Assembly: GCF_050947875.1 (NCBI RefSeq)
Contig: NC_134568.1
Location: 205,802,217-205,866,216, forward strand
DNA length: 64,000 nucleotides
Reading direction: 5' to 3'
Source: Dermacentor variabilis
Taxonomy: Eukaryota; Arthropoda; Arachnida; Ixodida; Ixodidae
The notes beneath the pieces were generated by a model. That model searched no databases. It worked only from the letters and a program-made list of their open reading frames with translations, and had not been told where the DNA came from. How positions within the stretch are numbered: position 1 is the stretch's first letter; every line of letters begins with the position of its first letter. The translations under genes and the position numbers were made by a program. Positions 48,255 to 60,450 of this stretch are shown piece by piece.

Positions 48255-50598
48255 AACAATGGCAAAGTACAGAAAAGGAATGAAGCCTTGGATTACACGT
48301 GACCTGCTCAGGCGAATCAAGGCACGAAATAGGCTTTTCTCCCAGTTTATAAAATTTAAAAACTTGACAGTTCTGAAAGAGTATAAAAAAGTTAGAAATC
48401 AATTAGGTGCAGATATAAGAAAATCTAGAAGTCAATACTACGCTCATAAATTTTCAGATATCTCCTTTGACCCTCAAGAAACGTGGCGTACAGTCAAAGA
48501 TCTTCTACAGAAATCAGAAAAAAAATATACCCACACAAATGACAATTGGAGGAACGGTTCTGAGTGGTAAAGCTCTTGCCAATGAGTTCAACAGACATTT
48601 TTTTGGCATTTGGAGATTTTCCTGCAGGAACGCCCAGTAATATTGGAAAATACATGGAATATAATCTTCAGCACAGCGTTTTCTTATATCCAGCTACTTC
48701 GGCAGAGATTATTGATATTCTATTACGTTTCAAAAATAACTGTTCTTGCGGTTTTGATGGCATTAAGGTAGCACCAATTAAAGCAATTGCTGACCTAATA
48801 GTTAACCTTCTTTGCGATATAACAAATCTAATCTTGACAACAGGTATTTCCCCGAAAAAATGAAGATGGCAAGAGTTGCTGTTTTGTTTAAAGGCGGTGC
48901 TGGAAATATAATTAGTAAATATAGACCTATATCAGTTCTACGGTTGTTTTCCGAAATCGTAGAAAAAGTGATTAATACACGGATTACTACCTATTTTAAC
49001 AAACACCTGTTAATTTCTCCCAGCCAGTACGGATTTCAGAGGAAGAAATCAACTGAATGTGCCTTGCTCAGTATTAAGGATAAACTTATTAACAACATAG
49101 AAAATCAATTGTACACATTAGGTGTTTTTCTAGAATTCAGCAAAGCGTTTGATTCTATTAAACATAATATACTTCTTAGCAAACTACCGTATTATGGAAT
49201 ACGAGGCACTTCACTTAAATTATTGCAGAACTACCTTTCCGGTCGTTCCCAGTATGTTGTTATTAATAATGCCACGTCTAATTCTGAGCTAATAAAATTT
49301 GAGGTTCCTCAGGGGTCAATCCTAGGACCTACTCTGTTTCTTTTATACATCAATGACATGGTATCTATCCCACAAACCCCTTCTATTATCCTTTACGCTG
49401 ACGACACAAGTGTATTTTTTTCTCGTGACAATTTAGGTTCCTTACTTCCGCGTGTAAACTTGTGCCTTATGAATCTATCTGACTGGCTTGTTACAAATGA
49501 ACTCTCATTAAATGTTGACAAAACTAAATACATTGGTTTTACCCCTGTTAACAGACCTGTTTATATTAATACTGATATTGCATTCGAGTCGCCACCGTTA
49601 AAGAAGGTAACACAAATTTTTAGGTGTTCAGTTTCATGAAAACCTTCATTGGTCTTGCCATGTTCACTATATTAAGCGCAATATTGCACATTGTATTGGT
49701 ACGCTTAACAAGTTTCGCTTACTGTTGCCTCGTTATTTGCGACGTCAACTGTGTTTTAATACTGTTCATTCGCGACTACATTACTGCCTGCTTGTTTGGG
49801 GCACCACTACTAGGTCTGACATGGAAAGCCTCCATCGATTACAGAAAGAAAGTGTGCGCTTTATTGAAAATCTACCACTACGTGAATCAACATCTGTATA
49901 TTTTACGCAGAATCGCATCCTGGACATTGAATCACTATATAAACTGCGATTATCAGAGCTTGCATTTTCAGATTTCAAAATTGATCCACAACTCTTCTCT
50001 TTGAGGTATACCAAACATGAATCACATTACGAATTTAGGAGAACCAATTTCATCAAGTTTAAATGTAGGACGAATTACGGAACACAACTATTAGGTTGGC
50101 AAATTCCTAATTTGTTAAACCTTTATCCTGCTCTGATTGATATCATAGAAAACTGTTCCTCTTTGCCTGCTTTCCGAAACCAGGCAAAGAGATATTTCTT
50201 AAATCGTGTATAGACCAGTTAGAATGTTTTTCCTTTGTCTTTTTTTGTCAAGTGAACATGTTTGTCATGTGAACATTTTTTTTTGTATTGTCGTATAGGA
50301 GATCTAGTTTGGATTTCTTGCTTTGATTTTTTTTTGTAAAGGAACAAGTTTGTAGTTATTATAGCTTCTTAATTAGATTGATTTGAATGTACAGTGTATG
50401 TATATTGCAGTATGAGAATTGTTGTAGTCTTCCTGTAAAAAAAAAATTGTTTGCACTTCGTAACTCACCATGTCGAAACTGTGCTTGCGTGAATTCAGGG
50501 TGTCTAGGGCCTAGTCAGGTGACCACGTGTGTCACCTTTAGCCCTCTTCATCCGGACAACTGTATATTGTCTAAATTTCAATAAAGTCAAAGTCAAAG
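48255..50598 (+). mobile_element. 5'-truncated CR1/L2-type LINE
   Basis: Begins just before the pre-RT linker and ends after the 3' UTR with a tail of ataaagtcaaagtcaaag (about 50580-50598). Short tandem-repeat tails are typical of CR1/L2-group LINEs. No RNase H domain is present. Opposite in orientation to the host gene, within intron A-B. Confidence 0.8.
48259..50213 (+). pseudogene. CR1/L2-type LINE ORF2 remnant: linker, reverse transcriptase, C-terminal region
   Basis: Four frames in succession (48259, 48564, 48812, 49725), so at least three frameshifts. Linker: MKPWITRDLLRRIKARNRLF. RT: SKYRPISVLRLFSEIVEKVI, YGFQRKKSTECALLSIKDKL, GVFLEFSKAFDSIKHNIL, FEVPQGSILGPTLFLLYIND and the catalytic SIILYADDTSVFF, all intact in one 275-codon frame. 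End: HSRLHYCLLVWGTTT and RILDIESLYKLRLSELAF, a typical CR1-group C-terminus. Confidence 0.88.
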
Positions 50599-50601
50599 CA
50601 T

Positions 50602-50849
50602 GTACAGGCGCCGACAAAAGTGGCGCCTGTACATGCCACGCAGATTGCTACTGCAGCGGCGTCGCTCAGCATTTTGGCGAGCTGAAGCACGAAACATTGA
50701 CACGAGTCAAGCGACATGCTTGCAGATAATAAAGGGCACCCATTGGCTGTCTCGATCCCAGATGCTGCCTGTAGATGGCGTTGCGATGCAGTTTGCCGTT
50801 GCTCCGGCTCCCACTGCGTGGAGTATGCCACTTTTGTCGGCGCCTGTAC
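50602..50849. mobile_element. Short element with 23-bp perfect inverted termini
   Basis: 50602-50624 and 50827-50849 are exact reverse complements over 23 bases (arm starts gtacaggcgccgac). The left arm also forms a 14-bp hairpin with the adjacent ggcgcctgtacatg (50621-50634), so a sub-terminal second copy is present. 248 bp, no ORF. It starts four bases after the LINE tail. Flanks suggest a TA-type target but this is unproven. Confidence 0.75.
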
Positions 50850-52294
<1,445 letters not shown>

Positions 52295-53010
52295 CTATTC
52301 CCAGCACATACATGCTGCCTGAACGCTCGCGTCGCGTCGGCTGAATGCGTGAAATGCCAGTGTTGTCCGTATGTTGCTTGCCTCTTCACTGTCCGCCGTC
52401 AAACATGGACCTCGTCAATTGTCTTCACCATCTGCTGTGCTTCTGCTCTAGAAATGGTAACTCAACAGCACTCAGCGTGTTTCTGAAAACATCTGACACC
52501 TCACAGTTAGCCACTGTTTTCCTGTCTGAACAGTTTGATTCCTGCCCCTCCAGTTGAAATAGGGAGATGCCATCTTTAAATGATACGTGCAGAGATATTA
52601 GCAACGTGAAATGTGTTTGCATGCACTAGAATGCTATTTCGTGCTCTGCGACAGAAACAAGCTTCAGAGGTCCTATTAATCGCAGAATTACATCGTCCGC
52701 CGAAAAAAAAAAAAAGTTGGGTGGGCTTAGGGTGGATGCGACAGAAGAAAAAAGGAATATAAAAGGGGCACGACTGTGAGGTACAAGTAGCTTGACCACG
52801 GCTAAAGCACGTCTGTCAACGTCTTCGCAGACGCTGATAATGAGGACATTCCATGAGATCGTCTTACGAAGACAGCAGCTTGGAGGCTGACTCGTGTCAG
52901 GAGTCACGTTTGCTGGCATATGATAGAATACACGTGACACTGAGCTTATTGGCCACAGTATACGTGGCACCTTTGATTAATATCTAAATTGTATAGTGAT
53001 CAGAACTTAC

Positions 53011-53114
53011 GTGTGTACTCAAATTCCTGACCGTCAGCCCAGGTGAAACAATTTTCGTACTGCAGGTCATTCCCACCAATCCAGAAGGTGTGATGATGGT
53101 TCTTGTACTCGATA
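53011..53114 (-). CDS. Exon A: middle of C-type lectin domain 1
   Basis: 104-bp exon, acceptor ...ttctttttcag and donor gtaagt. Its first base completes a codon begun upstream (phase 2 entry) and it leaves in phase 1. It encodes about 34 residues including HTFWIGGNDLQYENCFTWAD, the core WIG strand and the following F.WADG.EF.YT region of a C-type lectin-like fold. The N-terminal half of the domain, with the first cysteine and the helices, is not found between here and 64000, so the preceding exon probably lies outside the window. The intron to exon B is about 11.6 kb and contains a CR1-like LINE, a SINE and the Penelope-like element. Confidence 0.85.
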
Positions 53115-53514
53115 CTGAAAAAGAAAGATTACATATATATATATATCTTTCTTTTAGTTCTTTTTCACGTGCTCCGGCAATATTATAGGGCTTACTGTCG
53201 CAGTCATAATGAATGTTTTGATGCTTGCTGTGGTACGGCAAGTAAGTTTAGGCGTGCTTTTCAATCGTTTTCCCATCACAGATGAAATCATCGGCGCGTG
53301 GAAGAACATCTACAAGCCTGTTTCGGCGGCTATGACATCTTCGTGCAATACCTGTAGCTAGTTTGTGTGTGTACGTATATCCACGGCTTTGTGCTAATTG
53401 TGTGTGTAAATATAAAGCCTGTTGTTTCTACATAGTGAGCATCTTCTTGTGCACTTTTCAGGGACACTGCGCATGTATGACATCGAACAGCAGGTACTTA
53501 GCTGATCGCAGTCT

Positions 53515-53665
53515 TTCATCATGACTCCTCATCCTCTTTTACTTTCCTTTTTTTTACCCTCTTATCCTTTACTTCACTCTAGAGTAGCAGACCAGAGGCA
53601 GGTTCCTCCGGCCAACCTCTCTGCCATTCCTCTAATTAACAATTCTCTCTATTAAAGCAGCCCAT
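53515..53665 (+). mobile_element. 3'-end fragment of the (TC)n-tailed LINE family
   Basis: Reads actctagagtagcagaccag, aggcaggttcctccggccaa and cctctctgccattcc, then a run ending ttctctctatta. This matches the complement of 10010-10080 in order. Confidence 0.7.
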
Positions 53666-53790
53666 CACAGTTCACCGAACTCATTCGTGTCCTTCGCAAT
53701 TACTATATCCAGGGAAAACAGGGAGAAGACGGGAGATGGAAATTCAAGACGATGAGCAAAACGAGAACAAAGTGAGAGCAGGAGCCAACG

Positions 53791-53812
53791 TTTCGACAAG
53801 TGGACTTGTCGG
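53791..53812 (-). ncRNA. Hammerhead-like motif, left (inverted) copy
   Basis: The minus strand reads GACAAG-TCCA-CTTGTC (stem II) followed by GAAA and cgttggctcc. The CUGANGA half of the core is absent because the copy breaks off just upstream of stem II, at the junction with the ORF. Confidence 0.5.
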
Positions 53813-54078
53813 TTAAACGGACATCGCGCGGACACATCTAAAGAGCTTCACAAAGCCGTCGCCCAGCACTTAAACCAACAAGCTGATAACTTTGATGAAC
53901 TAAAACTCTCTTTACATCTTACGGTCAAATTTCCGTTCTGAACGAGAAAGAAAATACAGAGAATCATACCTTATCCATAAGTTCAAGACATTGCAACCAA
54001 TAGGCATAAACGTTCCAAAGGGAGCTTTAGAATCGATTCGCTATGATAAATTCCAAGCTATAGGCAACAACACGTAGT
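53812..54078 (+). pseudogene. Penelope-like ORF, C-terminal end
   Basis: Frame 1: ELHKAVAQHLNQQADNFDEL. After a one-base shift: FRSERERKYRESYLIHKFKT, LQPIGINVPKGALESIRYDK, ending GNNT and TAG. The ERK.RE.YLIHKF.TL.P.GIN..KGA pattern follows the GIY-YIG domain in Penelope-type proteins. Confidence 0.68.
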
Positions 54079-54255
54079 TTGGTTGCTTAGAGTTTTTTTT
54101 CCTATGTTTCCGATTTATTTCCTTTTTTATTTATTTATCTATTCCATTTCAATATTTTCTTTTAATTTTTTTTTCACGAGCACCGGTTTCTGCCGCTCCT
54201 TCTATTATCCCTTTCAGAGGCACGATAGCCCACGATCACCAGCGAAACAGTTAAT

Positions 54256-54358
54256 AGAGGGGTGCTGTGCACGCCGTTGACACGCCGGCTGACACACGGC
54301 CGTTGACACATGATTGACAGACGGCCGTGTCATTGGCCCTGTGCACAGCACTCCTTTA
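54256..54358. repeat. Inverted repeat inside the Penelope 3' UTR
   Basis: aggggtgctgtgcac near 54258 pairs with gtgcacagcactcct near 54341, and acggccgt-type palindromes lie between. May be another folded terminal structure. Confidence 0.6.
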
Positions 54359-54482
54359 TTCACAATTCGACACCCTCGCCGCTGACGCACTTTCGCTCGT
54401 TGCGCGCCCACCCGCCTTACGCCCTCTCCCCTTTAGAAGAACCCCACCTATATATACTGTGGCGAGGAAAGCATATGTCGCC

Positions 54483-54520
54483 TTGAAGAAGACAAGTCCA
54501 CTTGTCGAAGCGCTGGCTCC
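54483..54520 (+). ncRNA. Hammerhead-like motif, right copy
   Basis: Reads TTGAAGA, then A, stem II GACAAG-TCCA-CTTGTC, then GAAG, then cgctggctcc. Against the core CUGANGA-stem II-GAAA it has two substitutions (C to U at the first position; final A to G), both at residues normally needed for cleavage. Penelope-like elements are known to carry hammerhead ribozymes in their terminal repeats. Confidence 0.55.
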
Positions 54521-55216
54521 CGCTTTCACCTTGTTCTCGTTTTGCTCATCGTCCACAATTACTATATGTGGCTCGTCGTTTTCTCTTACACCGTGCTTCG
54601 CGCCACGTGGCGCACAGCGTGTCATATAGTTGGTCGTGACCCGGGGAAGGAATGTCCGCACCAAGTGTGGACATTGTCAACATCTTTGTTTATTTGCAAG
54701 GTGCCGCTAATATCTAACAACGCGTTGGAGATCAGTAGGGTTAAATTGCACGGTAAAGGGGCATCTACAGGTTCAATTTTGTTCTTACAACGTTTTAAAA
54801 ATATTTAGCGATCGCCGCTACATTATCTTCGTCCAACTCTCGTCGTATCGCTCAATAATAGACTTTGTGTCACTGCGCAGCTGTTTCGTTCAGTCCACGT
54901 GGCCCGGTCATTAATTTGCCAGCAGGCAGCGAAACCAGTCCATCGACCGAATTCACAGAGGTTTTCGTTCGTAAGTGCTGTTTGCCACTGGCCAACTACC
55001 TTCGCTAATAACATGTGCTATCGCGCTCAATATGAGCTGCAAGACGGGAGCCGTGGCTGCAGCGACGCTCTCGAGAAAAAAAAAAGTGGAAAGGGTGTCG
55101 CAATTTGAGAAATGGGCATACCTCCCCCCCCCCCCCCCCCCTATCGTCTGCTTTCCTCGCGAAGCGATAATGCACTGGTCCACCGAGGATGTACCGCTCC
55201 AAAAAAAAAAAAAGAA

Positions 55217-55510
55217 AGTCGCAGTTTCGCCTGAAAGGCGAAGCATCGATTGCGACAGAAAAGTAGTAAACAGCTATACGAAGTAAGGATAGTTGTTTTA
55301 TCGGCTGTATAAACCCGTAACACTTCGTTTATTAACTAAATTAACAAGCATGGTGTCCCGCGCGCACAGGCAAACATAAGCATACCTCACACCATGAGCG
55401 CGAACACTCGATGTCAAAACGCTGGAGTGAGGTAGAGCGGCAGCAGCAGCGAAAGAATAAACCTTCGTGCTGCCTCTCGCTTCAACGCGAGCTAAGCGGC
55501 GAGAACACAG
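55217..55510 (+). repeat. Interspersed repeat, copy 2 (pair with 28705-29030)
   Basis: Same block order as copy 1, without the C run. It is preceded by an 18-base C run (55124-55141) and an A run. Confidence 0.75.
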
Positions 55511-55921
55511 AGCACACAAAGCTGTAAGCCCTCGGCGCAGCTATAGTCGGGTACAACCACGAAGGAATGGGTACAACTTTAGAAAAAAGGGGGCGTTTAC
55601 TCCTCCGAGGCGGATGCACACGAGCATCCACCAATGGGCGCGCACTCTGGACTGACGTCATGAGCCGGACGGCCGGTGACTCCGCCGACGGAGAAGATGA
55701 CCGCCCGCGCTTCGAACTGGGCTAAGTCGCGTCAGCTGTGTGCGTCAGCCCCTCGTCAGAGTGAATTCCCGAACTGTTTGTGATGGTCTATCATGCCGAA
55801 AATATTACTGCGAGCTTACGATGCACGATTTGTGCCACGTGCGTTTATTCTGAGCCGTGATCCGGCGAAGAAATATTGCAAGGAGGATCGCTGACGTTGC
55901 GCTACGCTTTGCGTGAAAACA

Positions 55922-56142
55922 GGGGACGTATTCTGAAACGTTCGCCGCCGCGAAAGTTTCGCCCTGGCCACGCCTCCGCCGTTGCGGCGCGCGCTGAATG
56001 GCTGCTTTGACAAAACCGGAAATTCACTTGCGCCACCTGAATTTCCGGTTTTGTCAAAGCAGCCATTCAGAGCGCGCCGCAACGGCGGAGGCGTGGCCAG
56101 GGCGAAACTTTCGCGGCGGCGAACGTTTCAGAATACGTCCCC
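55922..56142. mobile_element. 221-bp foldback element with nearly perfect arms
   Basis: Left arm from 55922 (ggggacgtattctgaaacg) to about 56029; right arm from about 56037 to 56142 (cgtttcagaatacgtcccc); loop of about 10 bases. Arms differ at very few positions over about 105 bp. No coding capacity. Confidence 0.92.
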
Positions 56143-57189
56143 AGGATCCCGCGGCGACACACCGCTACAAACACACATCCTGCGTGTTTGTTCCATGTTT
56201 TATTTCGCTCCTGAGTGAGGTTACGACGAGGAAAGGTTGCCAAGGTCTGGTGCCTACTGTTAGCGGCGGGTGTGTTCATGTACTGTGTCGCTGCGTTTTT
56301 CGTCGGACGAGGTGAAGTGATGGGGCAAAACCATTTTCAGGAGAAATGAGAAAAGCGTGCACGCATTAAACAAACCTACGAGTGTCTCAACAGAAAATAT
56401 TTGCAAAAGAAGCCTCCAACGCAAAGATTTGTTACCGACAACTTAGCGTGAACGAGCGTTCTCAGCAATGAAATAGGCGAGCGTCTAGCGGCGGTGTTCG
56501 AGCGTTGTGTAACACAGTCGATTTATTGCTGTCCACCAGTGCTCACTGCACGCGCAAGCTGTAGAATGCGTTCCGATGTCACCTCGCTGGGCTCCATGGT
56601 GGAAAACTCGCACGGATGCCTTGCGCGAACTGGCGAGATTGCAGGCTTGCAAAAAAAAAAAAAAAAGTGAGAAGGAAAAAAATTGTGAAAACACAAAACC
56701 AATGAAATATAAATTTTATGCTATTTATAACCAAGTGTATGTATCTAAAACGATGAATAAAGCATTTTTGTACCTTTCCTGCCTCGGCCGTATTCTCGCC
56801 CCAGGTTTGTAATGGTTGCGATAAATGCATTGTTTTATTATAAGTACCTGTTCAATAGCAACTGATCCATTTTAAGCTCGGAAAACGAGTGGTAAATGTG
56901 CCGTGTACATGTAAACCAACGCAACAGCCATGCAGAGCTGCTCTTTCTACTTGTGTCACTTGCATGAAGCTGAAGAGCAGAGGACGGGCAGCGTTGTGGA
57001 AGGCACGGAGTTATTTTACTCGCGCGATCGGGCACGTGCTGTAGCACATGAGAGCTCTACTAAACCAGTCATCAAAATACAAAAGTCCTTATTTATACCA
57101 AGAACTGCGCGTTTCAGAAGCACATTTTTTTTTTAGCGGGACTATTTTATTCGCGGAGGCAATCGGCTGTCGCGCTTTGGTCATCTGGG

Positions 57190-57462
57190 CGGGGCCTCCC
57201 CTTTATTTCTAAAGTTGTACCCGACTATAGACTCTGTGCTCATGGCAGATCGCTTTCAAGATAGGACCGGCGCTCAGCTGCGTCATACGCAGCCCCCGCC
57301 GGAGTAAGACGCCTCCCTACCGGTGCCTTGAGAGCGGTGGAAGATGGCGCATTGCCTCCCCGCCTTGCTCCCTTGCGCGCGCGATATCAAGCCACCACCC
57401 TCGGCTCACCCTTGCATGCTTTTACTCGCATCTACAGCATCCGGACAGGCCGCCATTGGAAT
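57190..57462 (+). mobile_element. Presumed 5' region of the RTE-type LINE
   Basis: Untranslated lead-in to the ORF, containing the block shared with 39130-39455. An in-frame upstream ATG at 57328 exists, but the conserved endonuclease start is the ATG at 57463. The 5' limit is not defined. Confidence 0.5.
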
Positions 57463-59207
57463 ATGAACCTGGCAACGTTTAACGCTAGAACGTTATCTAG
57501 TGAGGCGGGTCTAGCAGTGCTATTGGAGGAATTAGAGGGCAGTAAATGGGATATAATAGGGCTCAGTGAAGTTAGGAGGCCAAAAGAAGCATATACAGTG
57601 CTAAAAAGCGGGCACGTCCTATGCTACCGAGGCTTAGCGGAGAGACGAGAACTAGGAGTCGGATTCCTGATTAATAAGAATATAGCTGGTAACATCCAGG
57701 AATTATATAGCATTAACGAGAGAGTGGCAGGTCTTGTTGTGAAACTTAACAAGAGGTACAAATGGAAGGTCGTACAGGTCTACGCCCTTACATCCAGTCA
57801 TGATGACCAGGAAGTCGAAACCTTCTATGAGGATGTGGAATCTGCGATCTGTAAAGTCAAAACAAAATACACTATACTGATGGGCGACTTTAATGCCAAG
57901 GTAGGCAAGAAGCAGGCTGGAGACAAGGCAGTGGGGGAATATGGCATAGGCACTAGGAATAGCAGGGGAGAGTTATTAGTAGAGTTTGCGGAACAGAATA
58001 ATATCCGGATAACGAATACCTTCTTCCGCAAGCGGGATAGCCGAAAGTGGACGTGGGGGAGCCCGAAAGGCGAGACTAGAAATGAAATAGACTTCATACT
58101 CTGCGCTAACCCTGGCATCATACAAAATGTGGGCGTGCTCGGCAAGGTGCGCTGCAGTGACCCCAGCATGGTAAGAACTCGAATTAGCCTAGACCTGAGG
58201 AGGGAACGGAAGAAACTGGTACATAAGAAGCCGACCAATGAGTTAGCGGTAAGAGGGAAAATAGAGGAATTCCAGATCAAGCTACAGAACAGGTATTCGG
58301 CTTTAACTCAGGGAGAGGACCTTAGTGTTGAAGCAATGAACGATAATCTTGTGGGCATCATTAAGGAGTGTGCAATGAAAGTCGGTGGTAACTCCGTTAG
58401 GCAGGATACCGGTAAACTATCGCAGGACACGAAAGATCTGATCAAGAAACGCCAATGTATGAAAGCCTCTAACCCTACAGCTAGAACAGAACTCGCAGAA
58501 CTTTCGAAGTTAATCAACAAGCGTAAGACAGCTGACATAAGGAAGTATATTATGGATAGAATTGAACATGCTCTCAGGAACGGAGGAAGCCTAAACGCAG
58601 TGAAGAAGAAACTAGGAATTGGCAAGAATCAGATGTATGCGTTAAGAGACAAAGCCGGCAATATTATTACTAATATGGATGAGATAGTTCAAGTGGCTGA
58701 GGAGTTCTATAGAAATTTATACAGTACCAGTGGCACCCACGACGATAATGGAAGAGAAAATAGTCGAGAGGAATTCGAAATCCCACAGGTAACGTCGCAA
58801 GAAGTAAAGAAAGCCTTGGGAGATATGCAAAGGGCGAAGGCAGCTGGTGAGGATCAGGTAACAGCAGATTTGTTGAAGGATGGTGGACAGATTGTTCTAG
58901 ATAAACTGGCCACCCTGTATACGCAATGCCTCATGACCTCGAGCGTACCGGAATCTTGGAAGAACGCTAACATAATCCTAATCCATAAGAAAGGGGACGC
59001 CAAAGACTTGAAAAATTATAGACCGATCAGCTTACTGTCAGCTGCCTACAAACTATTTACTAAGGTAATCGCAAATAGAATCAGGAACACCTTAGACTTC
59101 TGTCAAGCAAAGGACTAGGCAGGATTCCGTAAACGCTACTCAACAATAGACCATATTCACACTATCGATTAGGTGATGGAGAAATGGGCGGAATATAACC
59201 AACCCTT
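57463..59207 (+). pseudogene. RTE-class LINE ORF: endonuclease plus start of reverse transcriptase, interrupted
   Basis: Begins MNLATFNARTLSSEAG. Endonuclease motifs: IIGLSEVRRPKE, VVQVYALTSS, ILMGDFNAKVG, RNEIDFILC. The usual SDH catalytic triplet is SDP (in VRCSDPSMVRT), which should disable the nuclease. RT start: AAGEDQVTADLLKDGG, SWKNANIILIHKKGD, LKNYRPISLLSAAYKLFTKV. In-frame TAG codons at 59116-59118 and 59170-59172 break the conserved AGFRKRYSTIDHIHTID block, and the sequence is cut at 59207 by an LTR element. Class is RTE (BovB/RTE-X type); ticks are known hosts of BovB. Confidence 0.88.
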
Positions 59208-60291
59208 TGTTTGAATCCGACCGCTGGTACGATCTGTTGGGAACTCGGCGCTGACGCCCGTGGTTGTACCTGGGTCGCAAGCCCCAAGGGTAGCGTTGGC
59301 CTGGCGGCCTGGGGTACAACTGGAAGCATCCGAAGGTCCCGGCAAAGCATGAGTCGACTTGTAACAACGAAACAACTTGTTTATTTTAACATCGCAAAGA
59401 GTTGGCGGTCAGGTTTGACCGAAGTAGAGAGACGGGAGAGCACTCCACTCAACAGAAGAAATCGGAGCCCTCCTTTTGGCGTCCGGGGGCAGCTGTTTTT
59501 ATACTCTCGCAGTTGAGGGCAAGAAGGAACCCCTCAAAAGACGAGCACGTGAATGTACAATGGGCTAATGGTGACGCACACTGTCGTAGCGATGCCGTAG
59601 CACCATGTCGAGCACGATCTCGTAGCACCCTGTCGTGGCGCTGCCGGTCGGACACAATGACTGTAATGAGAGGATGGTCCCTGCTTTGGCATCGCCTGTT
59701 TCGGGCACAATGACTGGAATGAGATCCCTGCTTTGGCATCGCCTGTTTCGGGCACAATGACTGGAATGAGATCCCTGCTTTGGCATCGCCTGTTTCGGGC
59801 ACAATGACTGGAATGCGAGGATGATCCCTAGGCGGTCGCATCGCCGCAGTCGCGCCTGGAAACACCTGGCGATGAGTGTTGCGGCGACGACGATCGGGCC
59901 AAAATGTCTGCCGCCCCGCCGCAGTCGCGCCGGCAAAACCACGTGTCGCAGGCGAAACGCAACAGACCGCCCCGCCGGGGGAAGGAGATCCCGATGGACA
60001 GGGGACTGCATCCGCTGTCCGGAGGGATGTCGCTCGATGATGCTCATAACCGAAGTCGGGCGTCCCTCGACGTTTCTTGAGCGCAGCGCACAGAGAAGGC
60101 CTCGTTCTCTTGTTCAGGTTCGCACGGGACACTGCAAAGTGACTTCGGGAGAGTTCACATTTTTGTTCTCGTTCCCGGCAAGCGTTAGAACTACGCTGAA
60201 ACTCAACCGCTCAGTCAGCAAGCACGGCACAACCCTCACTAAGCCCTGCCAGGCTCTTTCCCCTTTTTATACCACTGCCTAGTTCCTTACA
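59208..60291 (-). mobile_element. 3' LTR of the LTR retrotransposon (boundaries tentative)
   Basis: On the minus strand it would start TGTAAGGAACTAGGCAGTGG at 60291 and end GGTCGGATTCAAACA at 59208, a TG...CA pair. The inner end is exact against the interrupted LINE; the outer one is less certain because no clear polypurine tract precedes it. It contains TATAAAAA at 59496-59503, an AATAAA signal at 59380-59385, a second TATAAAAA at 60264-60271 and a 47-bp tandem repeat. The 5' LTR lies beyond the right edge, so it cannot be compared. Confidence 0.6.
59652..59820. repeat. 47-bp tandem repeat in the LTR, about 3.5 units
   Basis: Units begin cacaatgactggaatgag at 59708, 59755 and 59802, with a variant unit from 59652 that has an 8-base insertion. 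Two middle copies are identical. Such repeats in U3 often carry enhancer sites; this is inference. Confidence 0.85.
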
Positions 60292-60450
60292 GTAGTCTAG
60301 CATCACTCAGAACGCGTCCACAAATTGAAAAATTGCACTAGAAAGCATATCATCACTTTGAAACACTAAACAAAAGCAATATGTTAAAAAAAAATCCTGC
60401 CTCAGGAAGAAAAACATCAGTAACAAACAATTTTGAGGCTGATTCCTACG

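Larger units (their letters stand above)
53725..54570 (+). mobile_element. 3' end of a Penelope-like element bracketed by inverted terminal segments
   Basis: The outer segments 53725-53812 and about 54487-54570 are inverted copies of about 85 bp (gacgatgagcaaaacgagaa at left, ttctcgttttgctcatcgtc at right), each with a hammerhead-like motif. Between them, 53812-54078 encodes the C-terminal end of a Penelope ORF. Inverted terminal (pseudo-LTR) copies at the 5' end of truncated insertions are a known Penelope feature. Confidence 0.7.

Noticed and set aside
59449..60132. 227-codon minus-strand frame in the LTR
   Set aside because: It lies between the promoter-like boxes and the poly(A) signal and spans the 47-bp repeats, so it is LTR sequence with a chance open frame.
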